Assembly: GCA_947447355.1 (NCBI GenBank)
Contig: CANFJF010000033.1
Location: 1-41,368, forward strand
Length of the DNA: 41,368 nt
Reading direction: 5' to 3'
Source of the DNA: Comamonadaceae bacterium
GTDB taxonomy: Bacteria; Pseudomonadota; Gammaproteobacteria; Burkholderiales; Burkholderiaceae_C
Below the pieces are notes generated by a model, which was not told the origin of the DNA, made no database searches, and was given only the letters and a program-made list of their open reading frames with translations. A program made the translations under genes and the position numbers. Positions 1 through 7,863 of this stretch are shown here, one piece after another; within the stretch, counting starts at the first letter, position 1, and each line of letters opens with the position of its first letter.

Positions 1-1068
1 AGCAAGAGCCGCGGCACCGGGCTCGACCCGCTGAAGTACCTCGGCCTCGGCATGAACCCCGAATGGCTGCGCTACTACCTGGCCGCCAAACTCAATGCGC
101 GCAACGAAGACATCGACTTCAATGCCGACGATTTCATGGCCCGCGTCAATAGCGACTTGATTGGCAAGTACATCAACATCGCCAGCCGGGCGGCGGGTTT
201 CATCAGCAAACGCTTTGGCGGCCAGTTGGGCCACATCACGGCTGACGGCTCAGCACTGCTGGAAGGATTGCGTGTGCAACGCAGCATGATTGAGCCCTTG
301 TATGAAAGCCGCGAATTCGCCAAGGCCGCGCGTGAAGTGATGCTGCTGGCTGATCAAGTCAACGCCTACGTTGACCAAAACAAACCGTGGGAGCTGGCCA
401 AAAAAGAAGGCATGGAAACGCGCCTGCACGACGTTTGCACGGTCTGTATTGAGGCTTTCCGTTTGTTGAGCCTCTACCTGAAGCCGGTGTTGCCCACGCT
501 GGCCGCACAAGTCGAAGACTTCCTGAAAACCCCCCCGATGCGCTTTGCCGATGCCGACACGCCGCTTGGCAAAGGCCACCTCATCGGTGACTACAAACAC
601 CTGATGCAGCGCGTCGATGTGAAACAACTCGATGCCTTGTTTGAGCCACCAGTCGACGCAGAACCTGTGGCGACAGAAACCACTGACATGGGGGAAGCCC
701 TGATTCCCGGCGGTGAAGCCATTGCCCCGACCATCACCATCGATGACTTCGCCAAAATCGATTTGCGCATCGCAAAGATCGTCAACTGTGAGCGCGTTGA
801 AGGCTCGACCAAGCTCTTGCGGCTGACACTGGACGTTGGGGAAGGCCGGCTGCGCAATGTCTTCAGCGGTATCGCGTCGGCCTACCAGCCTGAGCAATTG
901 ATCGGTCAGCTCACCGTGTTGGTGGCCAACCTCGCACCGCGCAAGATGAAATTCGGCATCAGCGAAGGCATGGTGCTGGCCGCCAGCCACGCCGACGACA
1001 AAGCCCAGCCCGGCATTCACGTGTTGACACCTTGGTCGGGCGCCACGCCAGGCATGCGGATTCATTGA
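1..1068 (+). CDS. metG: Methionyl-tRNA synthetase, C-terminal part (5' end outside window)
   Basis: Class I aminoacyl-tRNA synthetase that charges tRNA-Met in the cytoplasm. The open frame runs in from base 1, where the first residues are SKSRGTGLD, the second half of the KMSKS catalytic signature, so the Rossmann core lies upstream of the window. About 355 residues are visible. First comes the alpha-helical anticodon-binding domain ([11 protein letters not shown], later NKPWELAK). Then, after a Pro/Ala-rich linker near residue 225, comes a C-terminal OB-fold tRNA-binding domain ([26 protein letters not shown]) of the Trbp111 type that allows dimerisation. The TGA stop overlaps the ATG of the next gene (ATGA). 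Identity is secure; only the amino terminus is missing. Confidence 0.97.
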   Translation, partial: SKSRGTGLDPLKYLGLGMNPEWLRYYLAAKLNARNEDIDFNADDFMARVNSDLIGKYINIASRAAGFISKRFGGQLGHITADGSALLEGLRVQRSMIEPLYESREFAKAAREVMLLADQVNAYVDQNKPWELAKKEGMETRLHDVCTVCIEAFRLLSLYLKPVLPTLAAQVEDFLKTPPMRFADADTPLGKGHLIGDYKHLMQRVDVKQLDALFEPPVDAEPVATETTDMGEALIPGGEAIAPTITIDDFAKIDLRIAKIVNCERVEGSTKLLRLTLDVGEGRLRNVFSGIASAYQPEQLIGQLTVLVANLAPRKMKFGISEGMVLAASHADDKAQPGIHVLTPWSGATPGMRIH

Positions 1069-1271
1069 TGCGCCCGCTATTGCTCGCCATACTGCTCTCA
1101 AGTTCGACGCTTTTCCTATCGGGATGTGTCGTCATTGCGGTGGTAGACACCGCCGCCTCCTTGGCCGTCGGTGCAGTCGGGCTGGTAGGCGATGCGGCTA
1201 TCGGCACCGTCAAGGTCGCCGGCAAGGTGGTCGGTGCCACGGCCGATGCGATACTGCCCGGTGGAAAATAA
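1068..1271 (+). CDS. Small Val/Ala/Gly-rich lipoprotein, translationally coupled to metG
   Basis: A 67-residue predicted lipoprotein. The start chosen is the ATG that overlaps the metG stop as ATGA; an in-frame start 36 bases earlier would lie inside metG and spoil the signal peptide. Residues 1-20 form a signal peptide ending in the lipobox LSGC, so the mature protein should be anchored by a lipidated cysteine. The mature part is a repetitive run of Val, Ala and Gly (patterns such as AVGAVGLVGDAAIG and VKVAGKVVGA) with almost no charge. It resembles small lipoproteins of unknown function found in many proteobacteria. Coupling to metG may only provide co-transcription; no function can be assigned. 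Confidence 0.75.
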   Translation: MRPLLLAILLSSSTLFLSGCVVIAVVDTAASLAVGAVGLVGDAAIGTVKVAGKVVGATADAILPGGK

Positions 1272-1297
1272 ACGCGGACCGGTGTTCAGGGTCCGGG

Positions 1298-1314
1298 CAA
1301 AAGCTCTGCTTTTG
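1298..1314. terminator. Possible A/T-flanked hairpin after the metG operon
   Basis: CAAAAGC (1298-1304) and GCTTTTG (1308-1314) form a short perfect hairpin with a 3-base loop. A second weak stem (GGACC at 1276-1280 with GGTCC at 1290-1294) precedes it. It sits 27 bases past the lipoprotein stop and before the scpA operon. There is no long T-run after it beyond the stem itself, so termination is only a possibility. Confidence 0.3.
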
Positions 1315-1375
1315 AGACGCTAACAGGCCGTGTAGATCAGCCTTGACACTCGCCAAGGTCGAGACCGCCATCCCC

Positions 1376-1381
1376 TAAAAT
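1376..1381 (+). promoter_or_regulatory. Candidate -10 box (TAAAAT) for the DUF3460-scpA-panBC run
   Basis: TAAAAT lies 30 bases upstream of the DUF3460 start codon. No good -35 sits 16-18 bases before it; a TTGACA at 1343-1348 is 27 bases away and too far. The position fits the first gene of a same-strand run after a 139-base gap. Weak evidence. Confidence 0.3.
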
Positions 1382-1410
1382 GCCTTTCAAAGTATTCAAA
1401 GGTATCCAAC

Positions 1411-1629
1411 ATGTCCATTTTTCGCCGCCCCGATTACACCTCAGAAGTGTCTCAATTCATTGAGGCACTGAAGGCCCAAAAACCGTCACTCGAAGCTGAG
1501 CAGCGCGCAGGCCGTGCCATCTTGTGGGACCAAAAAATTGATCTCAGCGTTGAACAAGCTTATCAAGAAGCTCGCGTAGCACAGCAGCCCTACGTCTACC
1601 AAACCGACCAGCACCCGAACGGAAAATAA
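1411..1629 (+). CDS. DUF3460 family protein
   Basis: A 72-residue soluble protein recognised as the small DUF3460 family of betaproteobacteria. It has a short N-terminal FRRPDYTSEVSQFI segment, a helix rich in Glu/Ala (residues 18-37), a tryptophan (ILWDQ) and a tyrosine-rich C-terminus (QPYVYQTDQH). No signal peptide or membrane segment is seen. The function is unknown. Its stop overlaps the scpA start by one base (TAATG), so the two genes are translationally coupled. This suggests a role close to ScpA or chromosome segregation, though that is inferred from position only. Confidence 0.85.
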   Translation: MSIFRRPDYTSEVSQFIEALKAQKPSLEAEQRAGRAILWDQKIDLSVEQAYQEARVAQQPYVYQTDQHPNGK

Positions 1630-2501
1630 TGGGTTCATCGGCAGACATGCCTCATAGCAGCCACCAGTCGGTGCTGCCTGCAGGTGTCAAAGACTTGCCC
1701 GGCATGCCTGCCGTCATTGACCAGGTGGCGTTGGCCCGACTGTATGGCGAGCCCTTGTTCGCGATGCCGCACGACCTGTACATACCGCCGGACGCACTGA
1801 AGGTTTTTCTGGAGGCGTTTGAGGGTCCGCTGGACTTGCTGCTCTACCTGATCCGCAAGCAAAACTTCAATATTCTTGATATCCCGATGGCGGCGGTGAC
1901 GCGGCAATATCTGGCCTATGTTGATGAAATCCGCTCAACCAATCTGGAGTTGGCGGCCGAGTACTTGCTCATGGCGGCGATGCTGATCGAGATCAAATCG
2001 CGGATGTTGCTGCCGCCCAAGAAAACCGCCGAAGGTCAAGAAGCCGAAGACCCGCGCGCCGAGTTGGTTCGGCGTCTGCTGGAGTACGAGCAGATCAAAC
2101 TGGCCGCGCACCAACTCAACAGCATTCCTCAGTTTGGCCGGGATTTTTTACGTGCACAGGTGTTTGTCGAACAAGCTTTGCAGCCACGTTTTCCGGACGT
2201 CAGCGTGGTCGACCTGCAAGACGCCTGGCGCGATATTGTCAAGCGCGCGCGGCTGGTGCAGCACCATGTCATCACCCGCGAAGAACTCAGCGTGCGCGAA
2301 CACATGAGCATCGTGCTGCGCAAATTGCAAGGCAGCCGCTTTGTTGAGTTTGAAGAGCTGTTTGACACCACGCGCGGCATGCCGGTGCTGGTGGTCACGT
2401 TCATTGCTATGCTGGAGTTGTGCAAAGAAGGCCTGATCGACGTCACGCAGGCTGAAGCCTTTGCCCCTATTTACGTCCGACTGGCCTACACGCCAGCTTG
2501 A
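1629..2501 (+). CDS. scpA: Segregation and condensation protein A
   Basis: ScpA is the kleisin subunit that bridges the SMC heads in the bacterial Smc-ScpA-ScpB condensin and helps chromosome segregation. The 290-residue product has the N-terminal kleisin helix region from about residue 62 (FEGPLDLLLYLIRKQ, then LDIPMAAVTRQYLAYV and AAEYLLMAAMLIEIKSRMLLP). A charged middle follows, then a C-terminal winged-helix region (REHMSIVLRKL, FEELFDTT, LVVTFIAMLELCKEGLI). A 55-60 residue extension before the kleisin motif makes it longer than the Bacillus protein. No downstream scpB is visible. The ATG overlaps the DUF3460 stop. The pantothenate genes follow on the same strand. Confidence 0.95.
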   Translation: MGSSADMPHSSHQSVLPAGVKDLPGMPAVIDQVALARLYGEPLFAMPHDLYIPPDALKVFLEAFEGPLDLLLYLIRKQNFNILDIPMAAVTRQYLAYVDEIRSTNLELAAEYLLMAAMLIEIKSRMLLPPKKTAEGQEAEDPRAELVRRLLEYEQIKLAAHQLNSIPQFGRDFLRAQVFVEQALQPRFPDVSVVDLQDAWRDIVKRARLVQHHVITREELSVREHMSIVLRKLQGSRFVEFEELFDTTRGMPVLVVTFIAMLELCKEGLIDVTQAEAFAPIYVRLAYTPA

Positions 2502-2586
2502 AGCAGCTCAATCGCAGGCGCTGGCTACCCGCTGCCGTCCTTTCATCAATGACGCTAATTAAACATGGCACATTCAAGGAGCCCCA

Positions 2587-3483
2587 ATGACTCAAGTCAC
2601 AGCAAAACCGTCTGCCAATAACTTGGTATCGGCCTACGGCACCTTGCCCCCCGCTTCGCCACCGTCTCAGCGCAAACCCCTGAGCTTGCCGCGTTTGCGC
2701 GAGATGCACCATCATGGCGAAAAAATAGCCATGCTGACCGCCTACGACGCGACCTTTGCCGCCGTAGCTGACGCCGCCGGCATCGAATGCATTCTGGTCG
2801 GCGATTCGCTCGGCATGGTCTGTCAAGGTCTGACCAGCACGGTCGGTGTGTCGCTGGAAACCATGCGTCATCACACCGAGTGTGTGGCCAACGGCCTGCG
2901 CCGATCACATGGCACGGCCTGGCTGATTGGCGACCTTCCTTTCGGCAGTTACCACGAGTCGCCAGAACAGGCTTTGCGCAGCGCCAGCGTGCTCATGCAA
3001 GCCGGTGCGCACATGGTCAAACTCGAAGGTGGCGGCTGGACCACCGACACCGTGCGCTTTTTGGTCGAGCGCGGGATTCCGGTCTGCGCGCACCTTGGGC
3101 TGACGCCGCAAACAGTGCATGCGCTGGGCGGCTACCGGGTGCAAGGGAAAACCGACGAATCTGCCGCGCTGATGAAGCAACAAGCGCATGAGCTTCAAGA
3201 TGCCGGCGCAGCCATGATCGTGCTGGAAATGGTGCCGGCAGCCGTTGCTGCGGCCATGACGACTGAACTCACGCGCTGCGCAACCATCGGCATTGGCGCC
3301 GGCAAGGACACTGCCGGTCAAGTGCTGGTACTGCACGACATGCTGGGCATCAACTTAGGCAAAATGCCCCGCTTTGTGCGCAACTTCATGGATGACGCGG
3401 GCAACGTACGGGGTGCCATGGAGGCTTATGTCAAAGCCGTGAAAGAAGGCAGCTTTCCAGTTGACGCCCTGCACGCCTGGTAA
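2587..3483 (+). CDS. panB: 3-methyl-2-oxobutanoate hydroxymethyltransferase
   Basis: First enzyme of pantothenate synthesis: it transfers a hydroxymethyl group from 5,10-methylene-tetrahydrofolate to 2-oxoisovalerate to give ketopantoate. The TIM-barrel signatures are present: [19 protein letters not shown] (metal/substrate Asp), GDLPFGSY (second Asp), VKLEGGG (Glu) and [10 protein letters not shown] (the family's catalytic-base Glu), then TIGIGAGKD. At 298 residues it has an N-terminal extension of roughly 35-40 residues compared with E. coli PanB. AAGGAG at 2577-2582 supports this start. It is followed by panC 68 bases downstream. Confidence 0.97.
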   Translation: MTQVTAKPSANNLVSAYGTLPPASPPSQRKPLSLPRLREMHHHGEKIAMLTAYDATFAAVADAAGIECILVGDSLGMVCQGLTSTVGVSLETMRHHTECVANGLRRSHGTAWLIGDLPFGSYHESPEQALRSASVLMQAGAHMVKLEGGGWTTDTVRFLVERGIPVCAHLGLTPQTVHALGGYRVQGKTDESAALMKQQAHELQDAGAAMIVLEMVPAAVAAAMTTELTRCATIGIGAGKDTAGQVLVLHDMLGINLGKMPRFVRNFMDDAGNVRGAMEAYVKAVKEGSFPVDALHAW

Positions 3484-3497
3484 TTTTTCGCTCTCCG

Positions 3498-3525
3498 CTT
3501 TTCACTTTTCACTTTTCACTTTTCC
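3498..3525. repeat. Heptanucleotide tandem repeat (CTTTTCA)
   Basis: Three exact copies of CTTTTCA (3498-3504, 3505-3511, 3512-3518) and a fourth with one change (CTTTTCC, 3519-3525) lie head to tail in the panB-panC gap. The tract is pyrimidine-rich and ends 26 bases before the panC start codon, with the panC ribosome-binding site (AAGGA, 3540-3544) between them. Confidence 0.9.
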
Positions 3526-3551
3526 ATCACTCTGGCTTCAAGGATTTTTTG

Positions 3552-4409
3552 ATGCATATCGTTCACACCATCGCCGACTTGCGCCAGCACCTCAGTGCTT
3601 TTCGGCGTCCGGCTTTCGTGCCAACCATGGGCAACCTGCATGACGGTCATATTGCGTTGGTCAAACAGGCCACGGCCTTAGGCGACGTCACGGTGTCCAG
3701 TATTTTTGTCAACCGCTTGCAGTTTGCGCCGCATGAAGACTTCGACAGTTACCCGCGCACGCTGGACGCCGATGCCCAACGCCTGAAAGAAGCCGGCTGC
3801 AATGTGCTGTTTGCACCGCGCGAAAAAGAGTTGTACCCGGAACCGCAAACTTACAAAGTGCACCCCGCATCTGAGCTGGCCGATATTTTGGAAGGGCACT
3901 TCAGGCCCGGCTTCTTCATTGGCGTGAGCACCGTTGTGCTGAAGCTTTTTTCCTGTGTATTTGCCGGCAAGCCGGAAGGCGTTGCGGCCTTCGGCAAGAA
4001 GGACTACCAGCAGGTCATGGTGATCCGCCGCATGGTTCAACAATTCGCCCTGCCGATCGAGATCGTGACCGGTGAGACGCAACGTGCAGATGACGGCCTG
4101 GCTTTGTCTTCCCGCAACACGTACCTCAGCCCAGCTGAGCGCGCAGAGGCGGTGCAACTCTCCATTGCGTTGGCAGCCTTAGGCCAAGCCGCCCAAGGTG
4201 CGCAAGCGGCTGACCTGCCGGCGCTTGAAGCTGCCGCCATGCAAGCGCTGGCGCGGCGCGGCTGGAAGCCGGATTACCTGACGGTGCGCAAGCGCGCCGA
4301 CTTATTGAGCCCGCACCCACAAGCTGGACCACTGGGCACAGAACCTTTGGTGGTTCTGGGCGCAGCCAAGCTCGGCATGACGCGGCTGATTGACAACCTG
4401 GAGATTTGA
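3552..4409 (+). CDS. panC: Pantothenate synthetase (pantoate-beta-alanine ligase)
   Basis: Joins pantoate and beta-alanine in an ATP-dependent reaction, the last step of pantothenate synthesis. The 285-residue product carries the nucleotidyltransferase signatures: [10 protein letters not shown] (HIGH-like; most homologues read GALHEGH, so this one has conservative changes), [17 protein letters not shown] and LSSRNTYLS. The start is the ATG with AAGGA eight bases upstream; the preceding TTG codon is less likely. It lies downstream of panB, separated by a heptamer repeat. It converges on gpsA with a 29-base gap. Confidence 0.97.
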   Translation: MHIVHTIADLRQHLSAFRRPAFVPTMGNLHDGHIALVKQATALGDVTVSSIFVNRLQFAPHEDFDSYPRTLDADAQRLKEAGCNVLFAPREKELYPEPQTYKVHPASELADILEGHFRPGFFIGVSTVVLKLFSCVFAGKPEGVAAFGKKDYQQVMVIRRMVQQFALPIEIVTGETQRADDGLALSSRNTYLSPAERAEAVQLSIALAALGQAAQGAQAADLPALEAAAMQALARRGWKPDYLTVRKRADLLSPHPQAGPLGTEPLVVLGAAKLGMTRLIDNLEI

Positions 4410-4438
4410 TCTCTCAAGCCGCAAGGAAGGCTCGGGCT

Positions 4439-5497
4439 TCAGCCCTGCTCAACGGTGGCGTTGCGTTCCATCAAGGAGGCCACCGCCTGCACGGGCGTGA
4501 CTTCACCGTCCAGCAAGGCGACGACAGCCTCGGAAATCGGCATTTCAATGCCGAGTGCCTGGGCTCTCTGCACCACTGTCCGGGCGCAATAAGCACCTTC
4601 CGCGACATGACCTAACGAGGCTACAGCTTGGGCCAGCGTTTGACCTTGCGCCAGCAACAAACCGACTTGGCGGTTGCGGCTCAAGTCACCGGTGGCAGTG
4701 AGCACCAAGTCGCCCAGACCGGACAAGCCCGTGAAGGTTTCGTTTTGAGCACCAAGGGCCACGCCGAGTCGGCTCATCTCGGCCAAGCCGCGGGTGATGA
4801 GCGCTGCGCGGGCATTCAGACCGAGCTTCAAACCATCGCAAAAACCGGTCGCGATGGCCAGCACGTTTTTAACCGCACCACCGACTTCCACGCCGATGAT
4901 GTCGTCGCTCGCGTAGACCCGCAAGGTGTCGCTGTGAAATGCATCGACCAGCGCATCTCGTACATCCGCATGCTCACTGGCTGCAACCAGTGCTGTTGGT
5001 TGACCCGCCGCGACTTCACGCGCAAAACTGGGGCCGCTCAAAACGCCCGTCAACAAGTCCGGGGCGACTTGCGCGCGGATCTCGTGGACCAACAACCCAA
5101 CACTTGGTGAGACTGCTGCCTCTCCCGCCGTGCCGACTAAAGGCGCCTCAAAGCCCTTGCTCAACCAAGCCACCGGCACACGAACATGAGCTTGTTGTAA
5201 TCGCAGGAAGACGCTGCGAACACCTGCAATCGGCGTGGCGATAACGATCAGGTCTTGACCGACGAGGGCCGCTTCCAAAGAAGCGTCAGAGCCCCCCAGC
5301 ACCTGCAGGCCAGGTGCCAGCGTGATGCCGGGCAAATAGCGCTCGTTCTTGCGTGTCGACTGAACGGTCTCAACCAAAGCCGGGTTGCGGGCCCACAGCG
5401 ACACCTCATGCGCCGCTTGTCCAGAAACAGTTTTGAGACTGGCTGAGACAGCCAGTGCTGTGCCCCAGGCGCCAGCGCCGATGACCAGAATTTTCAT
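4439..5497 (-). CDS. gpsA: Glycerol-3-phosphate dehydrogenase [NAD(P)+]
   Basis: Reduces dihydroxyacetone phosphate to sn-glycerol 3-phosphate, the backbone of phospholipids; cytoplasmic. The 352-residue product starts with a Rossmann dinucleotide-binding loop ([12 protein letters not shown], residues 5-16). It continues with [17 protein letters not shown] and the C-terminal helical domain containing the catalytic-lysine region [18 protein letters not shown] and [14 protein letters not shown]. It is the last gene of the rhodanese-grxC-secB-gpsA operon, 56 bases after secB. The same order (yibN-grxC-secB-gpsA) is known in E. coli, which strengthens the assignment. Confidence 0.97.
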   Translation of the reverse strand: MKILVIGAGAWGTALAVSASLKTVSGQAAHEVSLWARNPALVETVQSTRKNERYLPGITLAPGLQVLGGSDASLEAALVGQDLIVIATPIAGVRSVFLRLQQAHVRVPVAWLSKGFEAPLVGTAGEAAVSPSVGLLVHEIRAQVAPDLLTGVLSGPSFAREVAAGQPTALVAASEHADVRDALVDAFHSDTLRVYASDDIIGVEVGGAVKNVLAIATGFCDGLKLGLNARAALITRGLAEMSRLGVALGAQNETFTGLSGLGDLVLTATGDLSRNRQVGLLLAQGQTLAQAVASLGHVAEGAYCARTVVQRAQALGIEMPISEAVVALLDGEVTPVQAVASLMERNATVEQG

Positions 5498-5553
5498 GTC
5501 GCGCCCTGTGCGGCAAGTACGCGCTCATTCAACCTTGAAAAATGGGTCAAAAC

Positions 5554-6024
5554 TTAAACAATGATCTGAGGAGCGGCTTGAGCCACTTGAGCGGCAGCAT
5601 CAGCTTGCTGTTGCAGGAACATCGCCTGAAAGTTGATTTCAGCCAAATGCACAGGTGGAAAACCACCACGCTGGATCACGTCAGCGACGTTACCACGCAG
5701 GTAAGGGTAGACGATTTGAGGGCAAGCAATGCCGAGAATAGAACCGAGTTGATCGGCCTCGATATTGCGAACTTCAAAGATGCCAGCTTGCTTAGCTTCC
5801 ACCAGAAAAACCGTTTTTTCGTTGATTTTGGTGTGCACCGTTGCAGTCACGGTCACTTCGAAAATGCCGTCGTTGACAGGCGAGGTTTCTACACCCAACT
5901 GGATGTCGACACTGGGCTGCTCCGGGTCAAGCAGGATGCCGGGGGAATTGGGTTGCTCCAGCGAGATGTCTTTGAGGTAAACGCGTTGAATCTGGAAAAC
6001 AGGGTCAAGGTTGGCTTCGGCCAT
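5554..6024 (-). CDS. secB: Protein-export chaperone SecB
   Basis: SecB is a tetrameric cytoplasmic chaperone that keeps preproteins unfolded and delivers them to SecA. The 156-residue product shows the family core [20 protein letters not shown] near the N-terminus, the beta-strand segment [27 protein letters not shown], and [34 protein letters not shown], followed by an Ala/Gln-rich tail typical of SecB. A possible separate -10 (TATAGT, 6041-6046 on the minus strand) lies in the 92-base gap behind grxC, so it may have its own promoter as well as operon transcription. Confidence 0.97.
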   Translation of the reverse strand: MAEANLDPVFQIQRVYLKDISLEQPNSPGILLDPEQPSVDIQLGVETSPVNDGIFEVTVTATVHTKINEKTVFLVEAKQAGIFEVRNIEADQLGSILGIACPQIVYPYLRGNVADVIQRGGFPPVHLAEINFQAMFLQQQADAAAQVAQAAPQIIV

Positions 6025-6116
6025 GGTGAACTTTCAACAAACTATAAAAAGGAATGCCTGCGGCGTATGAAGGCCTGGCGAGCGAATGGATTATCTCCGG
6101 ACGATCTGCGGAAAAA

Positions 6117-6377
6117 TCAAGCGGCGGTCAACAACGGCAGCAAACCGCCGCGGCCATCCAGCGCCACCAGATCGTCGCAACCGCCCACATGGGTACTGCC
6201 GATAAAAATCTGTGGCACGGTGCGGCGACCGGTGATCTGCATCATTTTTTCGCGTTCGCCAGGCAGCATGTCAACGCGAACTTCATCAAGCTCTGCCACG
6301 CCTCGCTGTTTAAGCAGCGCCTTAGCCTGAATGCAATAAGGGCAGGAGCCCGTGGTGTAAATTTTGACGGTTTGCAT
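6117..6377 (-). CDS. grxC: Glutaredoxin 3
   Basis: An 86-residue dithiol glutaredoxin that reduces disulfides using glutathione. The active site C12-P-Y-C15 follows the first strand (MQTVKIYTTG). The cis-proline loop (TVPQIFIG) and glutathione-binding GGCDDL motif are present. The start is the ATG at 6377: the open frame extends further upstream but would run 44 residues back into the rhodanese gene, and the fold begins at MQTVKIY. The gene begins two bases after the rhodanese stop, so the two are tightly coupled. Confidence 0.96.
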   Translation of the reverse strand: MQTVKIYTTGSCPYCIQAKALLKQRGVAELDEVRVDMLPGEREKMMQITGRRTVPQIFIGSTHVGGCDDLVALDGRGGLLPLLTAA

Positions 6378-6379
6378 GC

Positions 6380-6790
6380 TCAAGCCTTTTGAACTGGCAA
6401 GTTGGCTTCGCGCCAGGCTTTGAGACCGCCGCTCAGACTTTGGGCCTGGTCGTAGCCGAGTTTTTTGGCGACAGCCACGGCGCGCGCTGCGCGAGCACCC
6501 GATGCACACAGGAAAATAACCGGCAAGGCCTTGTTCTTGACCGTGCCGGGCAACTTGACTTCGAGCTGTCCAAAAGGAATATTCTTTGAATTGGCAACGT
6601 GGCCTGCGGAAAATTCATCGGCCTCACCGACGTCAATCACCACGGCTTTTTCTCGGTTAATCAATTGCACCGCGCCCGCAGCGCTGAGGTTTCCAGCTGC
6701 CGCACTGCTGGCGATCAGGGGCCAAACCAGCAGACCGCCCGAGGCCAAAGCCACGGAAATCAGCATCCAGTTGTCGATCAGAAATTTCAC
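6380..6790 (-). CDS. Membrane-anchored rhodanese-like protein (YibN type)
   Basis: A single rhodanese domain behind an N-terminal membrane helix. From the GTG start at 6790 the 136-residue product has a hydrophobic segment (residues 9-28), then the rhodanese fold with INREKAVVIDVGEADEFSAG, HVANSKNIPF and the active-site loop around Cys95 (LCASGAR). GTG is preferred over upstream ATG codons because AAAGG sits eight bases before it and the YibN-like sequence begins there. The family moves sulfane sulfur, but the in vivo substrate is unknown. It is first in the grxC-secB-gpsA operon, matching yibN in E. coli. Confidence 0.88.
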   Translation of the reverse strand: MKFLIDNWMLISVALASGGLLVWPLIASSAAAGNLSAAGAVQLINREKAVVIDVGEADEFSAGHVANSKNIPFGQLEVKLPGTVKNKALPVIFLCASGARAARAVAVAKKLGYDQAQSLSGGLKAWREANLPVQKA

Positions 6791-6816
6791 TTTTGAACCT
6801 TTTGAGTGTTGTGCCG

Positions 6817-6844
6817 TTGGGCAGTTAAGCAGTGATTTTAGAAT
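6817..6844 (+). promoter_or_regulatory. Candidate gpmA promoter, overlapping a divergent -10
   Basis: TTGGGC (6817-6822), a 16-base spacer and TAGAAT (6839-6844) lie 69 bases before the gpmA start. On the other strand TAAAAT (6835-6840) could be the -10 of the rhodanese operon, so the two divergent promoters would overlap by two bases. The -35 is a poor match. Confidence 0.35.
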
Positions 6845-6913
6845 GGAGGACGAAACTGAAGCGGCAAGCCCGCACTCATGCCCCTGCAACCCGACTTTTT
6901 CAAGCGTCAACTC

Positions 6914-7657
6914 ATGTACAAATTAGTGCTTATCCGCCACGGCGAGTCCACCTGGAATCTTGAAAACCGCTTCACGGGCTGGGCCGACGTCGACCTGACG
7001 CCGACCGGCATTGCCCAAGCGCTGAGCGCTGGCAAACTGCTGAAGAACGAGAATTACGAGTTCGACGTGGCTTACACCAGCGTGCTCAAACGGGCGACCC
7101 GCACCCTCTGGCACGTGCTTGACGAGATGGACCGGACCTGGCTGCCCGTGGTGCACAGTTGGCGCTTGAACGAGCGTCATTACGGCGCCCTGCAAGGCTT
7201 GAACAAAGCCGAAACGGCCAAAAAATATGGCGACGACCAAGTCCTCGCCTGGCGCCGCAGCTACGACGTACCCCCACCGGCGCTGACGCCGGACGACGAG
7301 CGCTGCGAACGCAGTGACCCGCGCTACGCCAAGCTGGCCCCGGAACAAGTGCCGCTGACAGAATGCCTGCAAGACACCGTGGCCCGGGTCATGCCGCTTT
7401 GGACCGAATCCATCGCGCCCGCCCTCAAGGCTGGCAAGCGCATTGTGATGGCGGCCCACGGCAACTCTATCCGGGCGCTGGTCAAGTACTTGGACAACAT
7501 GTCAGATGCGGACATCGTCGGCCTGAACATTCCGAACGGCATTCCGCTGGTGTATGAGCTGGATGCGAATCTCAAACCGATCCGCCACTACTACCTGGGC
7601 GACACCGAGGCGATTGCCAAGGCCGCGGCTGCGGTCGCGGCGCAAGGCAAAAGCTGA
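6914..7657 (+). CDS. gpmA: 2,3-bisphosphoglycerate-dependent phosphoglycerate mutase
   Basis: Glycolytic enzyme interconverting 3- and 2-phosphoglycerate through a phosphohistidine. The 247-residue product has the catalytic motif [10 protein letters not shown] (His9), the substrate-binding [31 protein letters not shown] and the second catalytic histidine in [15 protein letters not shown]. The start at 6914 gives [10 protein letters not shown]; an upstream in-frame ATG would add 12 residues with no family counterpart. It is divergent from the rhodanese-grxC-secB-gpsA operon and followed by ctpA. In E. coli the neighbour here is the unrelated cofactor-independent mutase gpmM. Confidence 0.97.
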   Translation: MYKLVLIRHGESTWNLENRFTGWADVDLTPTGIAQALSAGKLLKNENYEFDVAYTSVLKRATRTLWHVLDEMDRTWLPVVHSWRLNERHYGALQGLNKAETAKKYGDDQVLAWRRSYDVPPPALTPDDERCERSDPRYAKLAPEQVPLTECLQDTVARVMPLWTESIAPALKAGKRIVMAAHGNSIRALVKYLDNMSDADIVGLNIPNGIPLVYELDANLKPIRHYYLGDTEAIAKAAAAVAAQGKS

Positions 7658-7688
7658 GAGAACGAGCTTTAACGGCGAAAAGCTTGTA

Positions 7689-7706
7689 ACGACTGTGTAA
7701 AGTCGT
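7689..7706 (+). terminator. Possible hairpin after gpmA
   Basis: ACGACT (7689-7694) and AGTCGT (7701-7706) pair across a 6-base loop, 31 bases past the gpmA stop, and the sequence continues GCGGTTTT. The stem is short, so this is only a candidate terminator. Confidence 0.3.
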
Positions 7707-7863
7707 GCGGTTTTGGCCGACTATGTGGTCTCCCGCCGGGTTTACGGCGGAACTGTTTCACAGGGGTTTTCTCCAAGGTGTATATTGCTTCACATTCTTG
7801 CCTGGGGCCTGTGCAGCACATGTTGTAACGCCTTGAGGACAAGGTCAAAGAAGGTGTTTTTTT

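Noticed and set aside
250..1101. A 283-codon minus-strand frame opposite metG
   Set aside because: The plus strand carries unmistakable MetRS motifs; the antisense product has no recognisable domain.
1343..1381. TTGACA at 1343 paired with TAAAAT at 1376 as a promoter
   Set aside because: The spacer is 27 bases, far outside the 15-19 range for sigma-70 promoters.
6378..6509. A longer glutaredoxin starting at 6509
   Set aside because: The extra 44 residues overlap the rhodanese gene and lie before the normal first strand of the fold.
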